Assembly (NCBI GenBank): GCA_023974075.1
Contig: JAMFTG010000145.1
Coordinates: 226,001 to 290,000, forward strand
DNA from: Chaenocephalus aceratus
Lineage: Eukaryota > Chordata > Actinopteri > Perciformes > Channichthyidae
Direction of reading: 5' to 3'
Length of the DNA: 64,000 nt
Position 1 is the stretch's first letter. Every line of letters starts with the position of its first letter. The notes beneath the pieces were generated by a model that was given only the letters and a program-made list of their open reading frames with translations, did not search any database and was not told where the DNA came from. Of the stretch, positions 1 through 10,253 are shown piece after piece. Position numbers and translations under genes: made by a program.

Positions 1-302
1 TGGGGGAGCGAAGCGAAGATTTCCAGGATGTCCAGGATTCAAAAGTTGAGCAATGTTCAACTTTTGAAGCTGAGCTGGAAGCGTCAGCCAATCACACACG
101 TTTATGCAAATCTGACAGTAGAAGCGCTAGCCAATCAAACCGCGTGTAAGCAGGGAGAACCAGACCGCAGTTCATTTCCTCATATTCCAATCACCCGGTT
201 CTTTACGACCAGAACTATTACCGGGATACAAACCGGAGGAACCAGGCATGGAGGGAGGTGGCAGAGACATGGGTGAACTGGTAGGTGTTCGCCTGTTTGG
301 GG

Positions 303-337
<35 letters not shown>

Positions 338-841
338 CTCGCATAAAATCCCCGGGGATTTTTGCTTTGTATGTCGGGGGCGGGAGATTCATGTGATTGG
401 TTGTTGGTCGCAAAAAACCCCCAAGCTGTCAGACACGCCCAGCTCCAAGATGTTCAAGATTTTTGAAAAGCTGCTGTGTGGACGTACCGTTACACTTCCC
501 CTCTGTGGGACCCATAACGTTTCTGATTCTGAGACTAACTGTCGAGCTGTAAATATATCCAAGATCAAGCGTAAACTTTTACAATCAAGGTGGCTAAAAT
601 ATGCTACCTACTACCATCCATCCTACAACCCAGCTTCAAAACACCCAAACCATCCCTTCAATTATTACTAACTAAAAAGGCCTGAAAACGCATCTTTTTA
701 GAATAGCCTTTTACGAGATCTGTAAAACCCCCACTTGTTGCCATGCCAGCCTAAACGTCACTGTTTTTATTCTGTTTACTATATTTTTTTTGTTGTCGCT
801 TGTAAATGAAATTGATTCTGACTCTAACTGTCCCCTCTCAG
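1..841. other. ANAPC7 intron segment with repeat-derived sequence
   Basis: No coding exon is supported here. The stretch lies upstream of an ANAPC7 acceptor site, so it is probably intron. It contains a TA dinucleotide run at about 307-335 and two blocks (about 20-180 and 370-480) that resemble dispersed teleost repeats. An open frame near the left edge shows no domain I recognise and looks fortuitous. Bases 820-841 form the polypyrimidine-AG acceptor of the next exon. Confidence 0.5.
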
Positions 842-1066
842 GTCTGATCGACTGTTACCTGGCGTCCAATGGGATTCGAGAGGCGATGGGCATGGCGAAC
901 AACATCTATAAGACTCTGGGCGCTAACGCTCAGACGCTCACCATCCTGGCCACCGTGTGCCTGGAGGACCCCGTGACGCAGGAGAAAGCTAAAACTCTGC
1001 TGGACAAAGCCCTCGCTCAGAGGCCAGACTACACCAAGGCCGTGGTGAAGAAGGCGGAGCTGCTCA
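842..1066 (+). CDS. ANAPC7: ANAPC7 (APC7) internal coding exon, TPR region
   Basis: This exon encodes 75 codons of the C-terminal tetratricopeptide-repeat region of anaphase-promoting complex subunit 7. APC7 is a nuclear scaffold TPR protein of the APC/C ubiquitin ligase that drives mitotic exit. The translation contains TPR helices such as ANNIYKTLGANAQTLTILA and LLDKALAQRPDYTKAVVKKA, which I recognise as APC7. The exon is bounded by a CTCTCAG acceptor (AG at 840-841) and a GTACGT donor (1067). It starts with two bases of a split codon and ends with one, so the frame joins exactly to the exon at 1914 (split serine codon, then REQKYDEG). No disabling change is seen. Earlier exons must lie to the left of the window. 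Confidence 0.93.
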
Positions 1067-1913
1067 GTACGTACCATTCAGGGTTTCATTCTGCTTTTTA
1101 CTAATGATTAAGGCGGGCTCAAAGACTTCATTTCCTCACTAAGACCATTTATTTTCACTTTTCATTATGTGTTTGGTCTATAATATGTAGTAAAAAAGTC
1201 TTTAAATATCTTGTTTTATCAGTAGAAAACCCAAAGATATGAACTTTAGTTTGATATGAAACAGAGAAAAGCTGAGTACGTACAACACAGGGTTTCATTT
1301 GTATTTTTAAGGCAGCTCAAAGACTTGATCTCCTCAGAGCGTCCTACATGAATTAGAGCAACTAATGCAATCTATTTAAATGTTGTATTATGTGTTTGGT
1401 CTATAACATGTCAGAAAATAGTAACAAATATTTCTTAGATTTACTATTTGTCTTGAAAGTTATACTCTACCTTGTGTATTGTATATTATTAACTTTTTTG
1501 GTTTATATAAATATTATTTTATTGCGTTTTTAGTCATGTTATGTTCTCTAAAATGTCACAAGGCCACTACTAGACCATACTTACTTGTTTGCCTGTCCTT
1601 GTTTGTCTACCCTCCCTCGTACTGTAAAGCGTCTTTGAGTTGTGAAAAGCGCTATATAAATAAAATGCATTATTATTATTATTATTATTATTACCATAGC
1701 ACAAGAATTCACAGAAATTACAATTTGTTCGGTTACATCATGAAATGGATGTGGGATCGGAGCATTTTCTAGTGGTATACCAGTGAGATTGAAAATTGGA
1801 CCAATATCATCCCACGTGAAAAGTAAAAACACTCCTTTATTATCACTTACAGATTAATTTAGGAAGTTAAAAATGATCTTGTGCTAAAGGTGTGTATATT
1901 GTGACGTCCTTAG
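1067..1913 (+). other. ANAPC7 intron
   Basis: GT-AG intron between two ANAPC7 exons. Two imperfect copies of a short AT-rich segment are visible (about 1075-1215 and 1280-1410; both carry a 'GGTTTCATT' start and 'TGTGTTTGGTCTATAA'), so part of the intron is a local duplication. The rest is AT-rich with a LINE/SINE-type tail. Confidence 0.8.
1616..1694 (+). repeat. LINE/SINE 3'-tail remnant with ATT repeat
   Basis: The sequence has the pattern 'GAAAAGCGCTATATAAATAA' followed by a run of ATT units. This is the characteristic 3' tail of L2-like LINEs and the SINEs that borrow it in fish. Only the tail is recognisable. A similar tail in reverse orientation occurs near 2620-2690 in the next intron. 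Confidence 0.6.
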
Positions 1914-2064
1914 GTCGGGAGCAGAAATACGACGAAGGCATCGCTCTCCTCAGGAACGCTCTGGCCAATCAGAGCGACTGCGTGCTGCACAGGATGCTGG
2001 GAGATTTCCTGGTGGCCGTCAACGATTACCAGGAAGCCATGGATCAATACAGCATAGCACTCAG
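1914..2064 (+). CDS. ANAPC7: ANAPC7 (APC7) internal coding exon, TPR region
   Basis: This 151-bp exon continues the APC7 TPR superhelix: the translation includes REQKYDEGIALLRNALANQ and VLHRMLGDFLVAVNDYQ, ending ...YSIALS. The acceptor is CCTTAG (AG at 1912-1913) and the donor is GTGACC at 2065. The exon ends with two bases (AG) of a serine codon completed by the C that opens the next exon at 3691, so the exon chain is intact. TPR helices here pack the APC7 homodimer and present the groove that binds IR-tail or coactivator partners in known APC/C structures; that role is family knowledge. Confidence 0.93.
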
Positions 2065-3690
2065 GTGACCGGGGAGGAACACTCCAGAGCAGAATGAGAA
2101 GGATTTGGTTATAATCATTTTGTGTGGTGTCATGGCTCTTAACCAACAACAACGTGGTAAGGACGCGATATAAGGAAAGATATTGTTTATAACCACTCGA
2201 CAAAAGAGCTACCACGATGGGATGTGTTAATCAGTAGTGTGGGTGCGTGAACGTGGTGTTGAATGCCAGTCCTTTGACGGTACTCGATGACGTAGCATCC
2301 TTGAAATAGTGGCTCTGGAGCAGCCTTCCTCGACATTGAGAAACACCCTCTGGCTCGGGCCTTTCGCTCCTCCGGTACCGGCGGCCAGGTGCCCTCAATC
2401 AGCGCTGATAGGGAGGAAGGGAGATCGTTAAAGGGCCATGCACACACATCAGGAGAGAGTAAAGCAGGGGTCGTCACAGTAGTGTCTTTTAGTCTTTAAA
2501 ACGACTGTCAGTTTTCAGAATCAAGCTTAGTGCCAGGTGCGTTTACACATACAAGGAACTAGCTTTGGTATCTGGTGCTGCGAACATAAACGATCTAAAC
2601 AAATGAATTGCAAAGTAATTATAATAATAATACATGGGATATTTAAAGTGCTTTTCCTAATGCTCAAAGACGCTTATAAGGATAATAAAATATAAGCATT
2701 TTGAAGAAACAATTTAGCATTTAAAAAGGATGCTAACGAGAAGTATTCACACCATTTAGTCACATTTAAATAATTGTTATCCCCCATCTTTAAGTCACTA
2801 CTTATTTTGTCACTTTTTGATTTAGTCTTATGCTGCGTTCACACCGGACGCGATACAAATATTCGCTTCGCTCTAAACGCTCGAGTTTCACCGCGGCTGT
2901 CGGCTGTGTTTACTCGCATCATTCAAACAAGACGCGCTGGCTCGGGAGCTACAACTACAACACAATTAACTTATTTGACCGTGATTTAATTGTAATACAC
3001 GTTTCTAAATGATGCCGAAGTAACAACATACTGATACCGGTTAGTAAAAACCATGAATTAATGCTTTGACAAGTCTGCAGACAGACGGCAGGCGAACAAC
3101 CTTTTAAAATGCGTGTTTTCTGAATGGAGATCGGCTAAGCTAACACAGTATATGCTCCGACCGTCCACACTCACAACAACGGCCTACAGACATAAATAAA
3201 GCAGCGACTGTATTCTCCATGACACAGACAGTCTGTGGTTTGTACTTGTTTAGCTTTTGTCTAGTTTCTGAACAGATATGAGGAGCTGTGAGCTCTGAGG
3301 GATAACGGCTAACGGCAGGCTGAGATCCTCACAGCTGATTGGCTACCGCGAGATCGCGTCACGGGAATTTGACGGTCGAGTTGAAAAAATTGAACTCGAA
3401 CGTTTGTCGCGATCGCATCAACCGCTTCATGCTCGCCGTCGGAGCGAATTTGCGTCTGTCCCCGTCTCTGCTTTGACTTTACTGTAATCGCACCGCCCCC
3501 AAACATCGCGGCCGGTGTGAACGCACCCTTAGTCTTTCTTCAAATGTCAACGTTTCCTTTTTATAGAAGAATTTATAAAAAATGTTTTCAATTCGAGTTC
3601 TAGGACCCCAATTACAGCACAGACACATTTAAATAACACCAATGATAATGTGAATGCATAATAATATAAATAAATATCCTCTATCCTCAG
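2065..3690 (+). other. ANAPC7 last intron
   Basis: GT-AG intron of about 1.6 kb. It holds a GC-rich segment of unknown origin at about 2210-2470, a reverse-oriented LINE/SINE tail at about 2620-2690 ('AAGTGCTTTTCCTAATGCTC' followed by an AGACGCTTATA motif), and a Harbinger-like MITE at 2831-3528. Nothing coding is supported. Confidence 0.8.
2831..3528. mobile_element. PIF/Harbinger-like MITE in ANAPC7 intron
   Basis: A 698-bp element bounded by terminal inverted repeats: the left end reads TGCTGCGTTCACACCGGACG and the right end, reverse-complemented, reads GGGTGCGTTCACACCGGCCG. It is flanked by direct TTA trinucleotides (2828-2830 and 3529-3531), the typical TWA target duplication of PIF/Harbinger transposons. 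The interior has no transposase and contains smaller CG-rich inverted motifs such as around GATCGCGTCACG/GTCGCGATCGC. It is therefore non-autonomous. The class assignment rests on the TSD and TIR style; the family name is not known to me. Confidence 0.72.
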
Positions 3691-3880
3691 CCTGGACCCT
3701 AACGACCAGAAGTCCCTGGAGGGGATGCAGAAGATGGAGAAGGAGGAGAGCCCCACGGACGCCACGGTGGAGCTGGACGGAGACGACATGGAGGGCAGCG
3801 GAGAGGACGGAGACCTGGAGGGCAGCGACAGCGAGGCGGCGCAGTGGGCCGACCAGGAGCAGTGGTTCGGGATGCAGTGA
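3691..3880 (+). CDS. ANAPC7: ANAPC7 (APC7) last coding exon, acidic C-terminus
   Basis: Final coding exon. After the last TPR helix (LDPNDQKSLEGMQKMEKEE) it encodes the acidic tail SPTDATVELDGDDMEGSGED and ends ...AAQWADQEQWFGMQ followed by TGA at 3878-3880. The C-terminal AAQWADQEQWFGMQ is a hallmark of vertebrate APC7. The acceptor is ATCCTCAG at 3683-3690. The acidic linker is expected to be disordered. All three exons are in frame with each other, so the locus looks functional. Confidence 0.95.
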
Positions 3881-4029
3881 CCCCCCCAAACTGAGGGAGA
3901 AACAGCCCCCTCTCATCCTCCAGGGGGGAGACAGGACTACAGGCCTCATTCGTTTCCCAAAATCCAGATAAACACATCGGTGAGGAGCGGAAAGTCTTTG
4001 CAGTACACGCTCAGCCCCAGGGGAAGTCA

Positions 4030-4465
4030 GTGGTCAGTAATTGTGAAGATACATCTAATGGGATTCTACGTGATTAGAGCTGCAACTAAATTATCTTCAT
4101 TATCGGTTCACTGGTCCAGAAAATGTCGATTTTAGTTTCTAGAAGTCTTTATTTGTCAGTTCAAGAAACCATTAATTCACAACTTGATATGTGACGGAGC
4201 AAAGCATTACATCTCCACATTTCAGCGACCGGGGAATGAATGAAATGGTCAGTAATTGTGAAAAGTAAGATAAATATTTGACTTTATTTCTGGAACTCTA
4301 CCTGCATTAGAGCTGCAGCTACATTACTTTCGTTATCGGTTCACCGTTTGATCCAGAAAATGTCTATTTTAGTTTCTAGACGTCTTAATTTGTCGGTTTC
4401 AAAAAGCAATTTATTCACAACTTGATATGTAACGGAGGGAAGCGGTAAAACGTCCACATTTGACG
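4030..4465 (+). repeat. diverged direct duplication in ANAPC7 3' UTR
   Basis: Two related blocks, about 4030-4225 and 4246-4465, share GGTCAGTAATTGTGAA, ATTAGAGCTGCA, TATCGGTTCAC, CCAGAAAATGTC and TTCACAACTTGATATGT in the same order. The 'attagagctgcaact' type of block is a widespread teleost repeat often found in 3' UTRs (family knowledge). A weaker third relative may lie at about 4600-4760. Confidence 0.6.
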
Positions 4466-5567
4466 GACTGAAAAACAGCATTTTTTTAAGACTAAATGTT
4501 GATTTATTTGATGGTTTTTTTAACCAACAAGTGACTTTTCTGTGCAAGTCATCGGGAACCTAATGTTTTTAATATAAGTGCTCATGCTCATAAGGCTCCG
4601 CAATACCTTCAGTCAGTTAGCGTCTTATTTTGTCCGTTGAAAACCAAACTATTGTCGCTTTAATCCGATACAAACCAATTAAAGCAGCAGGAAATCTACA
4701 CATTTGAGAGGCTGAAAGAAACAGCATTTCGGACATTTTCCCACTTTAATTTGATTTACATATTAAAGAGGTCCTATGCTGTATGTCAATGGTCTGCAGA
4801 GGCTCAAATCCTTGTTCCCTTCCAGAGGCAGCTTCTCTCTATTTTTCTCTCTTTAGGTCAATCCACTACTGACTACATGTTGAAGAACCAGCATGTTGTA
4901 ATGATTAACTCAACTTATTTTTACAAACCTCATGACTTGTAGATGCGTGTGGAATATAAAAATCATGCCACACACGATGAGCGCTATGTTTTGAGAGCGT
5001 GAACCCCAAACATATTGACTTGATAAATAACTGGATTTCTTTCACGTATTAAATGCAGAAAATGACAATTTCTGTGTTTTTTCCCCCGTGAAAATGTGTG
5101 CGTTATCAAAACATTTACCAGTTATTCTTCTGTGTCCTGAAGCTCTAATTGGAATAGTGTGCCAGGTCGTGCATCTTAAAGTTACATTCACTCAAAGCTA
5201 AGTGTCAGTTTGTTCAAATATACTTAAAAAGAGCTTCTTTGGATGTTTCTCTGGGGTCGAGTTGTTCGGCGACGGTGTGATGGGAGATGTCTTTGAGGCC
5301 AAGTATGCGTTTCCGTCACGAGTCACAGGAGGAATGAAATGAGTGTTTTATTTGAGCCACAACTCTGACATTGAAACGGCGTCAGTGAAAAAGAGACTGT
5401 ATCTTTAAGCTCTTTAGCGAATATCCTAATTTGTGTTAAAATGTACATGTTTATTATTATTCTGTGTCTTTTTCTGAGTCGGCCTTTGTGTGTCAAAATA
5501 ACCCTACAATTGACTCAAGTGTTACTTAAAATGTTTATAGTATTTTGTACATATTTTTAAAGTGTAT

Positions 5568-5573
5568 AATAAA
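5568..5573 (+). terminator. putative ANAPC7 polyadenylation signal
   Basis: Canonical AATAAA in the context TATAATAAAATAATT, following a long UTR without earlier canonical hexamers close to the stop. Cleavage would fall near 5590. Confidence 0.5.
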
Positions 5574-5590
5574 ATAATTAAACACTCTCA

Positions 5591-5984
5591 CTTGACACGA
5601 ACAGAGTGATCCAGTTTCTCATGCGGAAAGCAATATATGAACAAAAAGAAAGTCCTTATTTCTGTTTTAATCCACAAATACCTCTTATTGTTTAAAACCC
5701 CATTGATTCTTGGATTCACCAACGCAGGGAAACCTTTTTCTTTTATTAGAGGAACATAGAAAATGCATTTATATCCACTTATCAAATTAGGAGGACTATT
5801 ATATCTTGTACTACTGTGACATCAATCTGACGCTGTGGAAAATGTATTTTAGGTCTATTTACCGATTTTAAATGCTTTTTGGTTGCAATTCTCCAAGTCA
5901 TGGGCAAAGCTTTTGCACATTCATTCAAATGAATTTGATTTGGATGATGCCACTAAAGGTATAAATGCACTAATTAACTAAGGA
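5591..5984. other. intergenic, nothing recognised
   Basis: AT-rich sequence between the presumed ANAPC7 transcript end and the Helitron-like composite. No conserved domain, RNA gene or repeat family is recognised. Confidence 0.5.
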
Positions 5985-6121
5985 TATAATTAGTGCGAAT
6001 GCTGTATACAGCATTCCACTATAGTACTTCAAAACTTTATTCTTCCTCTTATTAGTGCGAATGCTGTTTACAGCATTCCACTATAGTGCTTCAAAAAAAC
6101 TTTATTCTTCCTCTTATTATT

Positions 6122-6699
6122 TCAGCCAATACTTTGGCTCTCCATAACTTCAGCTTATTTTCAGCTACAGAAACCATTCAAATATTAAACTATTCAGCCT
6201 GTTCAGGAATCGATGGGAAACCTTCAACTTTTTCAAAATATTTTATACTTTTTGAAATATTCAGCTTTTTAAACTCTTTTTTTAACATTGAAGTCAATGG
6301 GAAGAGCCTTCAAATCAGCCAATACTTTAGCTCTCCATAACTTCAGCTTACTTTCAGCTACAGAAACCATTCAAATATTAAACTATTCAGCCTGTTCAGG
6401 AATCGATGGGAAACCTTCAACTTTTTCAAAATATTTTATACTTTTTGAAATATTCAGCTTTTTAAACTCTTTTTTAACATTGAAGTCAATGGGAAGAGCC
6501 TTCAAATCAGCCAATACTTTAGCTCTCCATAACTTCAGCTTACTTTCAGCTACAGAAACCATTCAAATATTAAACTATTCAGCCTGTTCAGGAATCGATG
6601 GGAAACCTTCAACTTTTTCAAAATATGTTATACTCTTTGAAATATTCAGCTTTTTAAACTATTTTTGTAACATTGAAGTCAATGGGAGATGCCTTCAAA
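6122..6699 (+). repeat. three tandem units of about 193 bp
   Basis: Each unit begins TCAGCCAATACTTTRGCTCT (6122, 6315 and 6507) and runs through 'AACTATTCAGCCTGTTCAGG' to 'GAAGTCAATGGGA'. Units are nearly identical, so the amplification is recent. Diverged single units recur at about 7560-7688 and 8366-8480. The reading frames within them are repeat by-products. Confidence 0.85.
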
Positions 6700-7688
6700 T
6701 CCACTTTTCCTACACTTTGCACCAAATGCATCTCCTTCCACATAATTTCAGCCAGACACTTCATTCCAACTTTCAAATGATCACAATACCTTCCGCTATA
6801 AAACTTGTATAAAATAATTTTGATATCTTTTAAACTTTTTGAGATATTGGAATTAGTTTGGAGCTTAGTAGAGAGGCCTTTTCCAGATCTTAACATTGGA
6901 GTGGATGGAGCAGCTCGTTAACTCTAGAGTGCTTTGATCTCAAAACAGAGTGAGCAGGTGCCTGAAATTCTCCCCCAAAAATGTTTTAAACGTGCCATAA
7001 TTCCCAAACCCTACACTCCTCAGACATATGTTTTCATGGAAAACGTAGAAAAACCTCTCCTTGCTTGGAAAATAAGAAAACATTAAGAAAACATATTAAA
7101 CAAAATGCCTCTTGAGGGCATGAAGAGAGAAAAAGTCCAGCTAGCTCCCAATTGATTGCCATGTTAAATTGTTCCGGATCTTTCTTCAGAGCAGGGAGAA
7201 GTACACTTTAGACAAACTGCTCCCATCTCCACATTTTACACACAAAACCAAAAAAAACAACATATTTCAGTTCATTGGGGTTCCCTGATGCTCAGGGTCT
7301 GGTCATTTTTTTTTATAGGAGCCATAGTTTTTGAACGGGTGGCAAAATTGTCAGATATACTCCTCAATGCATTCTTATGGGACTCAGTGCTGCAGTTGGT
7401 TGTCATGGTGTTGATGTTGGCAGATTGGAGCCACACACACGTGAGTCACATCATCCAATCAGAGCAGACACCATGGAAACCTCTGTTCTCTGGGTTTACA
7501 CACACAGGTGTTTGTAAACATTCAATCACTACTACTTACATTTAATATCTTTATGTAACTCATTCAGCCTAATTTCAGCTGCAGAAACCATTCAAATATC
7601 AAACTATTCAGCCTTTTCAACACATGATGGGAAACTTTCAACTTTTTCAAAATATGTTATACTTTTTAAAATATTCAGCTTTTTAAAG

Positions 7689-8262
<574 letters not shown>

Positions 8263-8642
8263 TTTGGTAAATGGTCTTAAGTCGTCATCATGTTAAACTT
8301 TGATCTCTGGGTTTACACCACACACAGGTGTTTGTAAACATTCATTCACTACTACTTACAGCTAATATCTAACTCCTTCAGCCTAATTTCAGCTATAAAC
8401 CATTCAACTATTACATTATTCAGCTATTTCAGGACATCAAGGCTATACACGTAGTTGTTTACACCTTTTTTAAACCTTTTCTTTTAAATATTAAGCTTTT
8501 TCTGCATTTTTTTTAGCTAAAAGCAGCTACTATTCAGCTAATAACATATTCAGCTTTTTCTGCATTTTCAGCTAAATTCAGCCATAAATGTTCACAGTTT
8601 CCAGCATTCGTACGCATTTTCTGCAGGAAATGCATTTTCTAG

Positions 8643-9143
8643 TTCAATATAAGCTTAAATAAATAATGGGGGAAACTTCTGAAGCAATTGGAGTAAGGAC
8701 TCGGAGAGACACGAGGAGAGCTGGAGCTTTGATGGCAAACACTGACGGTTTATTTGAAGCTTCTGCCAGAGAATTCACAAGACATGTCACGGGCCACGGT
8801 CTGACCACACGGTAGAGATGCCACCATCAATCCTGAAGACCCCTCCTGTAGCTCCAGGTTTGAACTCGTTCAGAGTGTAATAATCAACATTCTTCAATAG
8901 ACTAAACAGCTCAGGACACTGAATCACATTTGTTGTCACTTATGTCTCGAGGTCATCTACACCATGGGTTCCCAAAGTGGGGGTCGCAAGATGATTACTA
9001 AATACAAATTGAAAATTAAAACATTTTTATTAATATTCGTTATCATTATTAATAATAACGTGTGCACAGACCTTTTTCAGGGGCGGACTAGCCATCTGTA
9101 TAATTTCCCCGCAGCGAGGCTTCTTTGACAATCCACTAGCGCA
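8643..9143. other. intergenic with hAT-like scrap
   Basis: No gene. At about 8963-8986 the sequence CATGGGTTCCCAAAGTGGGG followed by GTCGCAAG resembles a terminal inverted repeat of a Charlie-type hAT element, but no partner end is found. Confidence 0.4.
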
Positions 9144-10104
9144 GTGTTTCTCAAACTTTTTCATACCAAGGACCTCTTAACCAATACAAAAAACACTCAA
9201 CCACCTAACCAGGGGCATATCTACCGGGGTGGCATGGGGTGGCCTTGCCCCAGTTGCCACCCCAGTTGGCATCTTTGTTTTGAAAGAAAAGTTGTGGCTC
9301 ATCGGACATTTATGAGAGAAAATCTCTAATGTCCGAGTGCAAGTGAATGCAGCACAAGACGCGAGCCTTGTAACCCCTCCGAAGGGCCTGGCGGGAGCTT
9401 GGAAATATGATTGGCGGCGATTTCATTTGAACGGGACGGCGCAAAACGAGAAGCATTCGGATCCAAGTAGACGGAAGGAATGAGATATTTGCGGTCTACA
9501 ATGACAGAGAAGAGACTGTCCAGTTTGGCTGTACTCAGCATTGAATCGAAATGCACTAAAGCTTAAGAACAAGATGGTAATCGGCGCATTCAGCTGTTCT
9601 AGGCATGCAGAGGCGGGGGAAGGTGAGTGGGGGTGGACTCCGCTGTATAGAAAACTGTAGTTTCCATAGTTTCCCCACAGCAGCAGACGCACAAATGACG
9701 TCTGCTGGCGCATCATAAACACGTCTATTGAAAGTGCAGTCGGATTCTCAAAGCACCGCAGTCTCTTCTCCTAAGTCCTTTGGAAATCTCATATCCACTA
9801 TCCCTTAACCCCATGACGTTTCACTCCGAGGTCAAGGAATAGACGATAGGGTTAGACCAAGCGGCAAACTGGGGTAGAGCCGGGACGCCAATACGGAAGT
9901 GCCACACACTGCAGTTCATATATTGGCCGATAGGCGATGGCTGCAGAAAGGAGCAATTTCCATAGACCCCCATGTTAAAATGCCCAATTTTACAGCAGAA
10001 AAAAACATGTTTCTACCCCTGGCTCCATACATTTTATTATCGCTATAGTTAGATTCCACCTTCATGATTATGAATCTGTGAGTGAATTGTTTTCTAACGC
10101 GACC
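9144..10104. repeat. dispersed repeat, part B (copy 1)
   Basis: Begins with a hAT-like terminus CAGTGTTTCTCAAACTTTTT and carries distinctive blocks such as GGGGTGGCCTTGCCCCAGTT and ATAGACCCCCATGTTAAAAT. From about 9166 to 10104 it is nearly identical to 34858-35843. Segments of this type (the 'ccatagacccccatg' block) are common in teleost genomes. Open frames on the minus strand recur in both copies but show no protein domain, so no gene is proposed. Copy 1 stops at about 10104, where copy 2 continues into part A. Confidence 0.8.
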
Positions 10105-10253
10105 CTTTTATTTATATTAGTTTCAAATACACGGAACATAGATCACAAGACATTGAAAAGGATATTGACCCTGAAAATAATTTCTACAATAACATCCATA
10201 ACCAATGTGAATACTACACAGAAGATCAACTCAAAAGAAATGGAATGATGGAT
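10105..10253. other. short unique segment
   Basis: About 150 bp between repeat B and the next LTR-like terminus. One frame reads without stop codons but no domain is recognised. Confidence 0.3.

Larger units (their letters stand above)
3881..5590 (+). other. ANAPC7 3' UTR
   Basis: Non-coding, AT-rich sequence downstream of the ANAPC7 stop. The first plausible polyadenylation signal (AATAAA) with a following AT/T-rich stretch is at 5568-5573, giving a 3' UTR of about 1.7 kb. Within it is a diverged direct duplication (4030-4465). The UTR end is inferred, not proven. Confidence 0.6.

Noticed and set aside
1479..1832. Frames in the first ANAPC7 intron
   Set aside because: They cross a LINE/SINE tail and an ATT microsatellite and lie in an intron with good splice sites.
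3629..3977. Minus-strand frames over the last ANAPC7 exon
   Set aside because: Antisense of a confidently identified coding exon.
9326..9722. Minus-strand frames conserved in both copies of repeat B (also 34993-35521)
   Set aside because: Conservation reflects recent duplication of the repeat; the frames overlap one another, differ in length between copies, and show no domain.
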